Translations under genes and position numbers: made by a program | Assembly (NCBI RefSeq): GCF_003732275.1 | Contig: NZ_MOBM01000017.1 | Coordinates: forward strand, 1 to 64,000 | DNA: 64,000 nt | DNA from: Pseudomonas frederiksbergensis | GTDB lineage: Bacteria; Pseudomonadota; Gammaproteobacteria; Pseudomonadales; Pseudomonadaceae | Reading direction: 5' to 3' | In this document: positions 7,869-14,818 of the stretch, one piece after another | Layout of the letters: the number at the start of each line of letters is the position of its first letter | Numbering within the stretch: the stretch's first letter is position 1 | The notes under the pieces: generated by a model | The model's database searches: none | What the model was told of the DNA's origin: nothing | The model's input: the letters and a program-made list of their open reading frames with translations, nothing else

Positions 7869-8552
7869 TTATTCCTTGAACTCGTTAATGAGATTGGCGA
7901 CAGCTTCAGCTTGGTCATAGATAAAATAGTGCTCACCATCCATAAAATTGAGTTCCACCTTGGATGACGTAAAGTCTTGCCATTGGAGAAGCGCCTCGGT
8001 GTTGGTCATGACGTCATCCTTACCAGCTAGTACCAGTATGGGGACGTCAACTTTTTCGTCGTCGGGCGAATACTGGTGGACAATTTTCTGATCTTTTCTA
8101 ATGATCGTTAAAAACTGTTGTGCCATGGCAAAGCTAAGTCCTCGAGGTGCACCGCCAACGGATTTCAGCTCCTCAAATAGCTTCTCATCATCAAGGCCTG
8201 CAACTCGAAGGCCCCAGTCGGTCTGGTAACCTGGAGCATTTCTTCCAGATACGACCAAAAGTGTTGGGAGTTTTCGTTTTTTTCTTTTAAGAGCTTTTAG
8301 CGTTTCGAAGGCTAAAAGAGCACCCATGCAATGTCCGTGCAGGATGTAATCGGATTCTTCGTTCGGGATTTGGTCAATCGAGTCTTCAATGCATTCGTGA
8401 ATTGTATTGGAAAATGGTTCAGTGCCTCGCTTTCCACGACCAGGAATTTCAATTGGAACTACTTTTCCAATGCTCTCGGGAAATTGATGTTTAAATGCTT
8501 TGTAGTTGAGTGTAGACCCGCCTGCGTGGGGGTACGAATACATATTAGTCAT
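7869..8552 (-). CDS. Type II-like thioesterase with cysteine nucleophile
   Basis: A 227-residue alpha/beta hydrolase of the GrsT/RifR type. The oxyanion motif PHAGG sits at 8-12. The nucleophile elbow reads GHCMGA (Cys75), where family members normally have GHSMGA. An Asp follows in LAGKDD (179/180) and the catalytic His is in DGEHYF (208). Stand-alone thioesterases of this kind remove stalled or final acyl groups from carrier proteins. Cysteine in place of serine is rare and known from some thioesterase domains that form strained rings or amides rather than hydrolyse, such as the beta-lactone-forming obafluorin enzyme. It lies between the ligase (8-bp gap) and the aldo-keto reductase (2-bp gap). 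A release role is likely. Confidence 0.85.
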   Translation of the reverse strand: MTNMYSYPHAGGSTLNYKAFKHQFPESIGKVVPIEIPGRGKRGTEPFSNTIHECIEDSIDQIPNEESDYILHGHCMGALLAFETLKALKRKKRKLPTLLVVSGRNAPGYQTDWGLRVAGLDDEKLFEELKSVGGAPRGLSFAMAQQFLTIIRKDQKIVHQYSPDDEKVDVPILVLAGKDDVMTNTEALLQWQDFTSSKVELNFMDGEHYFIYDQAEAVANLINEFKE

Positions 8553-8560
8553 GAGTGCCC

Positions 8561-9913
8561 TTATTTTTGAAATTCTGTAAAACTGGCATGAGTTATTTCG
8601 GCTGGCATTTCAAAGCGTTGCAGCCGTTGTTCAAGAAATTTACTAAGATCTGAGGTTTCGATTGATGTATCTTCTCGTGGACTCACAGCTAATGACAGTT
8701 TTCCGTCAGTAGTCAAAGTGGTCTTAGCAAATCTGACTGCCGGGTGGCGTTCGGCAGTTTGGCTGATACTTTTTGTGTTTACCTTTTCACCCCGAATGAA
8801 CACGAAGTCTTTTGTGCGTCCAACGAAGCGTAAAACACCCAGTTTGTCTTTGGTAAACAAGTCGCCGGTAGCTAAGAATCCATCTGCTCGCAGTGGCTGT
8901 GTGACATTGTCGCCAACTTTTCGATGTAGTGCCGTGGGAGTTTTTATTAAAAGCTCTCCTGGTTCATTTTCCCGAGGGGAGTCGATCCTGGTTTCAATTC
9001 CCTCAAGCGGCAGACCTACGGAGTTTAGTTGTTCCACATCCGCCGAATGAGCCGCTAGCGTAGCGACCCGCGGCCCAGCTTCTGTTAGCCCATAAGTAAT
9101 GTATAACTCATTTACAAATGGTTTGGTTCGAATTGCATCGACATCACTTGACTTTAATTGATCGCCACCTACGCTTAAAACCCGTATTTCAGGTAGGCAG
9201 CTATTGCTCTGTAGTATTTCGCGTACAAGCGTTGGGGTGATCGCTGAGACGGTAATATTTTTTTGATGGGATAGATTTGCAAATCTTTCCACTGTGAATG
9301 GAGGCCCATCAATGATTAGTTTGCAACCGCTAATCATCGATCCAATCGCTTGGGCTACCATCGCATACGAGTAATACATTGGAAGGACTAATAGCTGAGT
9401 GTCCGAACTATGAATGCCCAATGCTTTGTTATGCATGGCTGCGTTGTTGACCATGGAGGAAATGCTATGGACACACGCAGTATTAATGCCTGACGTCCCA
9501 GATGTAAGTATCAATGCTTCATCCGGAGCGTAGGCCGCAGGTGTATTGCGAAACTCCAGAAATCGAAGAGTGCCAATTTCAACGTAATGATTAGCACCGT
9601 AAAGAGCAGGATTTATTTTGGCGCCAACGAGCCCCGAAATTTTTAAGGACTCCTGTAGATCCAAAATTCTAGTCGATTTCAGAGATGGAGAAGCGGGTAC
9701 AGGTACTAGCCCGTTTGCGACGATAGCAATCCAATGTTGCAGAAACTCAAAGCTGTTGGACGTCAGGATAATAATCGCTGACCCGGGCTCCAAGTTGAGG
9801 TTTGCATACGAATCCAAGATTGAATTGAAACGTATTCTTACTGATGAGGTGTCCGTAAAACGCTTGCTAAAGTCTTCAATACCATCCAAAAGTAGTTTTG
9901 CTGCTGCACTCAT
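8561..9913 (-). CDS. AMP-forming acyl ligase (ANL superfamily), short form
   Basis: A 450-residue adenylating enzyme. The P-loop-like A3 motif is ALILTSGTSG (about 133-142), but the usual following Pro-Lys is replaced by Ile-Asn-Thr-Ala. The A5 region YITYGLTEAG, A7 GFLATGDLF and A8 hinge GRTKDFVFIRGEKVN are present. The protein ends at ASFTEFQK soon after the C-terminal subdomain, without a recognisable A10 P-x-T-x-x-G-K lysine, so the second half-reaction geometry may differ or the terminal Lys may serve. It probably activates a carboxylic acid for loading onto the ACP, in the way Cfa5 is proposed to act in coronafacic acid synthesis. It overlaps the preceding gene by 4 bp (ATGA). Confidence 0.85.
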   Translation of the reverse strand: MSAAAKLLLDGIEDFSKRFTDTSSVRIRFNSILDSYANLNLEPGSAIIILTSNSFEFLQHWIAIVANGLVPVPASPSLKSTRILDLQESLKISGLVGAKINPALYGANHYVEIGTLRFLEFRNTPAAYAPDEALILTSGTSGINTACVHSISSMVNNAAMHNKALGIHSSDTQLLVLPMYYSYAMVAQAIGSMISGCKLIIDGPPFTVERFANLSHQKNITVSAITPTLVREILQSNSCLPEIRVLSVGGDQLKSSDVDAIRTKPFVNELYITYGLTEAGPRVATLAAHSADVEQLNSVGLPLEGIETRIDSPRENEPGELLIKTPTALHRKVGDNVTQPLRADGFLATGDLFTKDKLGVLRFVGRTKDFVFIRGEKVNTKSISQTAERHPAVRFAKTTLTTDGKLSLAVSPREDTSIETSDLSKFLEQRLQRFEMPAEITHASFTEFQK

Positions 9914-10434
9914 TGCGCATCTCCTCCACTCTGGCAGACCGTACTGATTACTCCTGCGTCTAACGCTTGTTCATCGGAAATAAGAGTGCCCCCCAGCTTG
10001 TCAGAGTCGGTAAGATCTGTCGATTTCTTGTGAGTGATTACTAATACCGAGTGTACGCCGCTGTGTTTGAACCAGTATCTTGCTACAGATGTTACCGCCT
10101 TGCTTGCATTAGCTGGATTCATTGTCAGCGTTACAGATGGGCCCCGGAGTTTGTACTGGATGGCGGTGAGTCCAGTAACAACTCCTGGGTTAGCTCCAGC
10201 AAATTTTAGTGGGGAAATTTTACCATCTTTACTGGTGGCGGAAAGTGCACGCATAGTGGCTAAACTACAGTAGTCACTTACTACAATAATGCCGACGTTC
10301 TCAAGGCTCTCCTCTGGTACTTTGTTAAGGAGGGATGCGGAAAAATCAACAACGGCCCAGGCCAGTGGATCGGCGTAGAGCGAGGGGCGATTCATTGATG
10401 TAATCGATTCATATGTTGAAAATTTGACGTTCAT
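9910..10434 (-). CDS. Half-size ketosynthase-like protein (chain-length-factor-like)
   Basis: A 174-residue protein that aligns by eye only with the N-terminal half of beta-ketoacyl synthases: a strand and turn in VGIIVVSDYCSL, the helix region KFAGANPGVVTGLTAIQ, and the strand GPSVTLTMNP, where an active ketosynthase would have its Cys after a TACA-type motif. It lacks the catalytic Cys and both His of a ketosynthase. Its ATG follows the TGA of the full ketosynthase with no gap, so the two are probably made together and may form a heterodimer as KS and CLF do. Its size and position match Cfa4 between Cfa3 and Cfa5 of the coronafacic acid cluster, as I recall it. Exact role unknown. Confidence 0.6.
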   Translation of the reverse strand: MNVKFSTYESITSMNRPSLYADPLAWAVVDFSASLLNKVPEESLENVGIIVVSDYCSLATMRALSATSKDGKISPLKFAGANPGVVTGLTAIQYKLRGPSVTLTMNPANASKAVTSVARYWFKHSGVHSVLVITHKKSTDLTDSDKLGGTLISDEQALDAGVISTVCQSGGDAQ

Positions 10435-11535
10435 TCATCCGACCCTCGCGATTAACGCAGTGTTGAAACCGCCAAACCCTAAAGTTACGGTGATACCGGT
10501 ATTTGTATGAAGTGAAACCGGCAAATCCTCACGAAAGCGATTTTTAATATTGGGCATCGGTTCACTTAGACCAACGGTGGGAGGAAGGGCGGATTTTTTG
10601 AGTACGTGAATTAGGATAATAAACTCCAGTAATCCACACGCCCCAAGTGAATGTCCAAGCGCCCCTTTTGTTCCAAGAATCTTCAAACGCCCATTTTGGT
10701 TAAAAATGTCCTCAATGACCTTTGATTCTATTTCATCGTTGATATGTGTCCCAGTTCCGTGGGCCAGATATACTGAGATATCTTGCGCATCGATTTTTGC
10801 TGGTTTGAAGGCTCGTTGTATAGCAAGTCGCACAGAGTCTCCCGACAGATCAGGCGTTGTTAGCCCAGATGCATCGTTAGAGGCGCCATAGCCAACCAAC
10901 TCACCAAAATGGGATGTGCAGTCTGTGGTTCTGCGTAATACAAGAGCAGCGGCCGCATCGCCGAGCACCATCCCATTCCTCTCCACATCAAAAGGTTTGG
11001 GAGTATCGTCGGTCATGGTACCTAACCCTGAGTGGGCTAGGCGTTTAGCTTCTGTGACGATGTCTACCGCAATGATGATAACAGTGTCGTAACTATGATC
11101 TTCAAGAAGCGCAGACGCCATACCTAAGGCATCAGAACCAGCTGAGCAGGCTGTTCCAATAACAATTGGTTCTATGGAGCTACCCAAGTCACGTGCACAA
11201 TCGATCGCCCAAGTAGACATAGTATCGTCTCCAGGATTGTCAAGAAGGTGCCCGTAGCTGGTCGCAAAAATAAACGCCAATCTATCGTCGGTTGCATCTA
11301 TATTGGCCTCAGATAACACGCTTTGGCCTACCGATAACGCGAGTTCACGTTGTCGGTGATGGTAAGTGTCACTTTTCACCGTGCTTTTGATGACGGCGGC
11401 ATGATTGTTACGCAATTCAAATTTCGAAGGATGAATTGCGATACCAGATTTTGAGTCAAATAATGCCGCTAACGTTTCGGTTTCATTACCAAGCGGTGTT
11501 ATCAACGCCTTCGCTATGACTGCGACACTTTTCAT
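10435..11535 (-). CDS. Beta-ketoacyl-ACP synthase (stand-alone, active triad present)
   Basis: A 366-residue condensing enzyme, shorter than FabF (about 412). The Cys-His-His triad is complete: Cys130 in GTACSAGSDAL, His259 in AHGTGTHINDEIE and His295 in GTKGALGHSLGACG; the C-terminal glycine-rich loop GFGGFN is intact. It should carry out decarboxylative condensation of malonyl-ACP with a starter attached to the cluster's ACP. It starts 9 bp after the ACP gene and abuts the half-size KS-like gene, as in a minimal type II PKS. Gene order ACP-KS-small KS-like-ligase recalls cfa1/cfa3/cfa4/cfa5, but no Cfa2-type FabA dehydratase and no modular PKS are present. Confidence 0.9.
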   Translation of the reverse strand: MKSVAVIAKALITPLGNETETLAALFDSKSGIAIHPSKFELRNNHAAVIKSTVKSDTYHHRQRELALSVGQSVLSEANIDATDDRLAFIFATSYGHLLDNPGDDTMSTWAIDCARDLGSSIEPIVIGTACSAGSDALGMASALLEDHSYDTVIIIAVDIVTEAKRLAHSGLGTMTDDTPKPFDVERNGMVLGDAAAALVLRRTTDCTSHFGELVGYGASNDASGLTTPDLSGDSVRLAIQRAFKPAKIDAQDISVYLAHGTGTHINDEIESKVIEDIFNQNGRLKILGTKGALGHSLGACGLLEFIILIHVLKKSALPPTVGLSEPMPNIKNRFREDLPVSLHTNTGITVTLGFGGFNTALIARVG

Positions 11536-11544
11536 AGAGCACCG

Positions 11545-11790
11545 TTACGACTTGAGTTTGGTGATGAGAGCGGTGAGTGCGCGAATTGTTGCAAAGTTTT
11601 CTGGAGTGAAGTCTTTATCTTCGATTTTTATCTTATACTCATTCTCCATTTGGTCTTTCAGCTCTACAAAACCCATGGAGTCGACGCCGAAAACGTCTCG
11701 CATTGAGTCGTCAAGTTGCATGTCTGCAATAGCGACTTCGGCGTAAACGTCACTCACCAAAATTTCTTTGATTCGTTGTTCGATGTTCAT
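11545..11790 (-). CDS. Acyl carrier protein
   Basis: An 81-residue acidic four-helix carrier protein. The phosphopantetheine attachment serine is Ser38 in FGVDSMGFVEL, the standard D-S-M/L context at the start of helix II. It is the first gene of the leftward operon and should carry the growing chain for the ketosynthase 9 bp downstream. The sequence differs from housekeeping AcpP, which is more conserved and lies elsewhere in the genome. The start at ATG 11790 is preceded by AAAGGTGAA, a good ribosome site. Confidence 0.9.
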   Translation of the reverse strand: MNIEQRIKEILVSDVYAEVAIADMQLDDSMRDVFGVDSMGFVELKDQMENEYKIKIEDKDFTPENFATIRALTALITKLKS

Positions 11791-12192
11791 ATTTCACCTT
11801 TGATTTTTAGTGTGTTTGGACTTTGCTGTTAATTTTTACATGGGGCTTTTGTTGCGGAAAATTAAGCGATATGCGCCGAAGCCTTACCCATCGTATTTAA
11901 ACGGCATGCGTAGGGATATGACTTCTTTTTGGCGATTCAGTAAGAGATGCTCCTTATAAAGGAGATATCTTTTGGAAAGATATTGGCGGCCTTAGAGTCC
12001 AAGCTCCAATGGTTGAAGCGTGACTTCAAAAAAATAATACGGCCGATTGAAAATTCAACAAAGGAGTAAGCTTTCATCCGTGAGCATCTCGTTTAGTCTG
12101 TAGTTTTATTGATATACATCAATAGGAAGCAGATACATGAGATATCGACGCCCTCTGTCCATTCCATGGAATTACTTTGAAGCTCTATGTGG
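11791..12192 (-). other. Long leader of the biosynthetic operon with inverted repeats
   Basis: About 400 bp separate the ACP start from the operator-promoter at 12193-12236, with no supported gene. Two inverted repeats lie side by side: CTCCTT/AAGGAG (11950-11955 and 11959-11964, ATA loop) and ATATCTTT/AAAGATAT (11965-11972 and 11976-11983, TGG loop). They could be a second operator or a leader RNA structure. A 46-codon leftward frame (12077-11937, beginning MKAYSFVEFS) crosses the region but has only a weak ribosome site. Confidence 0.35.
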
Positions 12193-12236
12193 TGAGACAG
12201 GTCTGTATCTTACGTCTGCTGTTTTTTACTTGGCAA
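12193..12236 (-). promoter_or_regulatory. Putative operon promoter with second copy of the TetR-type operator
   Basis: On the minus strand TTGCCA (12236-12231) and TAAGAT (12212-12207) are spaced 18 bp. The palindrome ACAGGTCTGT (12197-12206) begins right after the -10 box, where it would cover the transcription start. The 16-mer TGAGACAGGTCTGTAT matches the site in the HDO-TetR promoter at 14 of 16 positions. The -10 box is only a 4 of 6 match, so the start site is uncertain. Confidence 0.5.
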
Positions 12237-12305
12237 GTTTTTTTCAAAATATTTCAAGAGCTTGCGCCTCTAAATGGTGCGTTCTGGCGTGTTTTGGTGC
12301 GCTTT

Positions 12306-12346
12306 AGGAAGCATTAAATGCGAAAAGCATGCAGTGCATGCTTCCT
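12306..12346. repeat. Inverted repeat at the edge of an IS66 fragment
   Basis: Perfect 9-bp arms AGGAAGCAT (12306-12314) and ATGCTTCCT (12338-12346) enclose 23 bp that contain GCATGC. It sits just before the IS66 transposase fragment and may mark the junction between the biosynthetic cluster and the mobile debris. Confidence 0.45.
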
Positions 12347-12364
12347 CTTACTCCGCTCGCCATT

Positions 12365-12565
12365 TGGCTGAAGTACGTGCCGGCACGATTTAAGGTGATT
12401 CGCCATGTCTGCCCCAAGCTGGGCTGCCGGTGCTGCGAACACATTGCCCAGGTGCCGGCACCGAGTCGACCGATTGCCCGAGGCCCTGCAGGCCCCGGGC
12501 TTCTGGCCCATGTGCTGGTCTCCAAATTCTTTGATCACTTGCCGTTGTATCGACAGTCCGTAATC
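12365..12565 (+). pseudogene. IS66-family TnpC transposase fragment (N-terminal zinc-binding region)
   Basis: The frame reads KYVPARFKVIRHVCPK, then CRCCEHIAQVPAPSRPIARG, then GLLAHVLVSKFFDHLPLYRQS, which is the zinc-finger and following region of IS66 TnpC. There is no tnpC start upstream and the homology breaks off after LYRQS at about 12565, roughly where a group II intron tail begins. Another part of the transposase lies at 14609. Confidence 0.8.
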
Positions 12566-12660
12566 TTGAGATCTACCACCTACGCTGCCCGAGGGATGTG
12601 CAATTTTCCTATGCCGATGATGTACAACCTGGTACCTAGAGGTGCCTTTAGCAGGGGCTT

Positions 12661-12735
12661 GAACCGTGTGCTGGGAAACTCCTATGTACGGTTCTTAGGG
12701 GGTTGGACGCGGGCAACCGCGTCTGACTACCCGAC
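12661..12735 (+). mobile_element. 3' end of a second group II intron (domains V and VI)
   Basis: A domain V hairpin (12661-12695: GAACCGTGTGCTGGG, loop, CCTATGTACGGTTCT) is followed by a domain VI hairpin (GACGCGGGCAACCGCGTC) and the end CTGACTACCCGAC. It differs from the domain V of the complete intron just downstream, so it is a separate, truncated intron. Confidence 0.75.
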
Positions 12736-12775
12736 AACCAGATCCACCCATCGGCACTTGGACGCTCGAACTGGT

Positions 12776-14600
12776 TGTGTGTGTCACGAAGGAGTCGTCA
12801 TGACGACGAGATGAAAACGGCGGCATGACACTCCATGTTCCAAGTTGGATGGAGGTAGGCCCTCCGGTCAGGGCGTGCAGGCGTACTGATCAAACGACCC
12901 GATGCTGCGAACATGTTCAGCATGTTGGTGGTGAGCGATTCGGGAAAAGGCAGAGTAACTACTGTCACGTAAGGCTCAGGTAGTTGAACGAAAGTGAACT
13001 GACTGATGAAGCGACGAAATCTCCACTGGTGTCAAAACGGGCTTGTATAGCCGGGCCCCGAGAAGTGCAGAGGACACCTGTCTACCGACTGCACGGCGCC
13101 CGTTGTTAAGGCAGCAAGAACTTGAGCCAGGCCATTTTGGGGAACGTGAGAACCTATCCTCGGCACGTATCGTGGGGATAGGGACGGACTCACCCGTAGT
13201 AGTGATGAAAGACCTGTAATGGGAATGGAGCGAAGGGGTGGGGATCACTTTCGTTGTGCGGGACACAACTCAAACGAGGATGACGTTTTAGTGCCGCGAA
13301 AAGCATTCGAGATACCGAAGTCGCTGGTGTGGATGGCGTATCAGGATGTACGCCGCAATCGTGGCGCGCCGGGCTGTGATGGTCGGACGCTCACGGACTT
13401 TGATCGGCAGCGCGATCATAACCTCTACCGCATCTGGAACCGGTTGTGCTCAGGGTCGTATTTCCCGCCACCTGTACGGGAAAAGCGCATTCCGAAAGAC
13501 AACGGCAAGGAGCGCATCCTTGGCATCCCAACGGTCTCTGATCGGGTAGCTCAAGGCGCGGTGAAAAGATATGTGGAGGCTGTGATCGATCCGATTTTTC
13601 ATCCTGACTCGTATGGGTACAGACCCGGAAGATCGGCCCACGATGCTTTGCGTCAATGTTCCATTCGGTGCCGTCGTAAGAACTGGGTACTGGAAGTGGA
13701 TATCAGCGCGTTCTTCGACCACGTTGGGCACGACCTGATCATCAAGGCTCTGGAACATCACCAGATGCCGAAATGGGTGATCTTGTACTGTCGACGCTGG
13801 CTGCAAGCGCCGATGCAGAGTGAGACGGGATTGCTTCAGGAGCGGGGACGAGGGACACCTCAAGGGGGTGTGATCTCGCCCTTGTTAGCCAATTTATTCC
13901 TGCATTATGCCTTTGATCGTTGGATGGACAGGACGCATCGCGGCGTGCCGTTTGAACGGTATGCCGACGATATTGTTATTCACTGCACAAGGATGAGCGA
14001 GGCTGTTCGAATCAGGGAGAGCCTGACGCGACGGATGAGTGAAGTAGGCCTGACCATCAACGAAGAAAAGTCGAAGATTGTCTACATCGATACATTCGAG
14101 CGGCACAACGTTGCGACTAGCTTCACCTTTCTCGGATATGACTTCAAGGTGCGAACCCTGAAGAACTCCAAAGGCGAACTCTTTCGTAAGTGCATGCCGG
14201 GAGCGTCGATGAAGGCGATGCGCAGGATGGTAGACACGATCAAACACTGGCGCATCCATCGATCCACGACTGATGACCTGAGGGATTTTTCTCGCAGGTA
14301 CAATGCTGTGATTCGAGGATGGATCGAATACTATGGTAAATTCTGGTACAGAAACTTCAGCTATCGATTGTGGAGCGCGTTGCAATCGCGCCTGCTCAAA
14401 TGGATGAAGAGCAAGTACCGAATCTCTATACGTCAAGCGGAGCATCGGCTGCGTCTTGTTCGGAAAGAGAACCCGGAGCTGTTCGCGCATTGGTATTTAC
14501 TACGTGCATCGAATGTGTGATCAAGAGCCGTATGACGGGAGACTATCACGTACGGTTCTGTGAGCAGCCGAGGGGTGAAACTCCCTTCGGCTGACTCGAC
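12776..14600 (+). mobile_element. Group II intron with intron-encoded reverse transcriptase
   Basis: A structured 5' region begins near a GTGTG at about 12776-12784. The reverse-transcriptase/maturase gene lies at 13219-14520. Domain V is at 14525-14559 (GAGCCGTATGACGGG, loop, TATCACGTACGGTTCT). Domain VI (GCCGAGGGGTGAAACTCCCTTCGGC) leads to an end near CGAC at 14600. The 5' boundary is approximate. It sits inside IS66 debris: IS66 coding resumes at 14606. Confidence 0.75.
13219..14520 (+). CDS. ltrA: Group II intron reverse transcriptase/maturase
   Basis: A 433-residue LtrA-type protein. RT motifs are in order: DVRRNRGAPGCDG, then IPTVSDRVAQGAVK, then YGYRPGRSAHDAL, then VLEVDISAFFDHV (first Asp), GTPQGGVISPLLANL, then YADDIVIHC (catalytic Asp pair), and FTFLGYDF. 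A maturase (X) domain follows (AVIRGWIEYYGKFW). There is no C-terminal HNH endonuclease domain, as in several bacterial-class introns that retrohome through replication forks. All visible catalytic residues are intact, so the intron may be active. It lies in the loop between the 5' structured RNA and domain V. Confidence 0.9.
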   Translation: MGMERRGGDHFRCAGHNSNEDDVLVPRKAFEIPKSLVWMAYQDVRRNRGAPGCDGRTLTDFDRQRDHNLYRIWNRLCSGSYFPPPVREKRIPKDNGKERILGIPTVSDRVAQGAVKRYVEAVIDPIFHPDSYGYRPGRSAHDALRQCSIRCRRKNWVLEVDISAFFDHVGHDLIIKALEHHQMPKWVILYCRRWLQAPMQSETGLLQERGRGTPQGGVISPLLANLFLHYAFDRWMDRTHRGVPFERYADDIVIHCTRMSEAVRIRESLTRRMSEVGLTINEEKSKIVYIDTFERHNVATSFTFLGYDFKVRTLKNSKGELFRKCMPGASMKAMRRMVDTIKHWRIHRSTTDDLRDFSRRYNAVIRGWIEYYGKFWYRNFSYRLWSALQSRLLKWMKSKYRISIRQAEHRLRLVRKENPELFAHWYLLRASNV

Positions 14601-14605
14601 TCGCC

Positions 14606-14809
14606 GGGTCGCTACGCAGCGGTAAGCGGGCGGCGGCGATCATGAGCTTGATCCAGTCAGCCCGCATGAATGGGCATGATCCGTATGCGTATCTCAAGGA
14701 TGTGCTGACGCGGTTGCCGACGCAGCGAGCCAGTGAGATCGAGCTGCTGCTGCCACATCAATGGATACCTACCTTACTTATCAAAGCATGTGCCTCGTCA
14801 GCCTACTGA
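14606..14809 (+). pseudogene. IS66-family TnpC C-terminal fragment
   Basis: The frame gives SLRSGKRAAAIMSLIQSAR, then NGHDPYAYLKDVLTRLPT and QRASEIELLLPHQW, the C-terminal end of IS66 TnpC, up to about 14765; it then runs to a stop at 14807. Similarity begins at GGGTCGCTAC (14606), the same ten bases at which the minus-strand IS66 fragment at 1808 loses similarity. Confidence 0.8.
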
Positions 14810-14818
14810 AGATCGGCC

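Noticed and set aside
11937..12077. A 46-codon minus-strand frame in the leader of the biosynthetic operon
   Set aside because: No good ribosome site and no recognisable sequence; kept only as a remark in the leader entry.
12137..12307. A 56-codon plus-strand frame beginning MRYRRPLSIP
   Set aside because: It overlaps the operator-promoter of the opposite operon and has low-complexity hydrophobic composition; probably chance.
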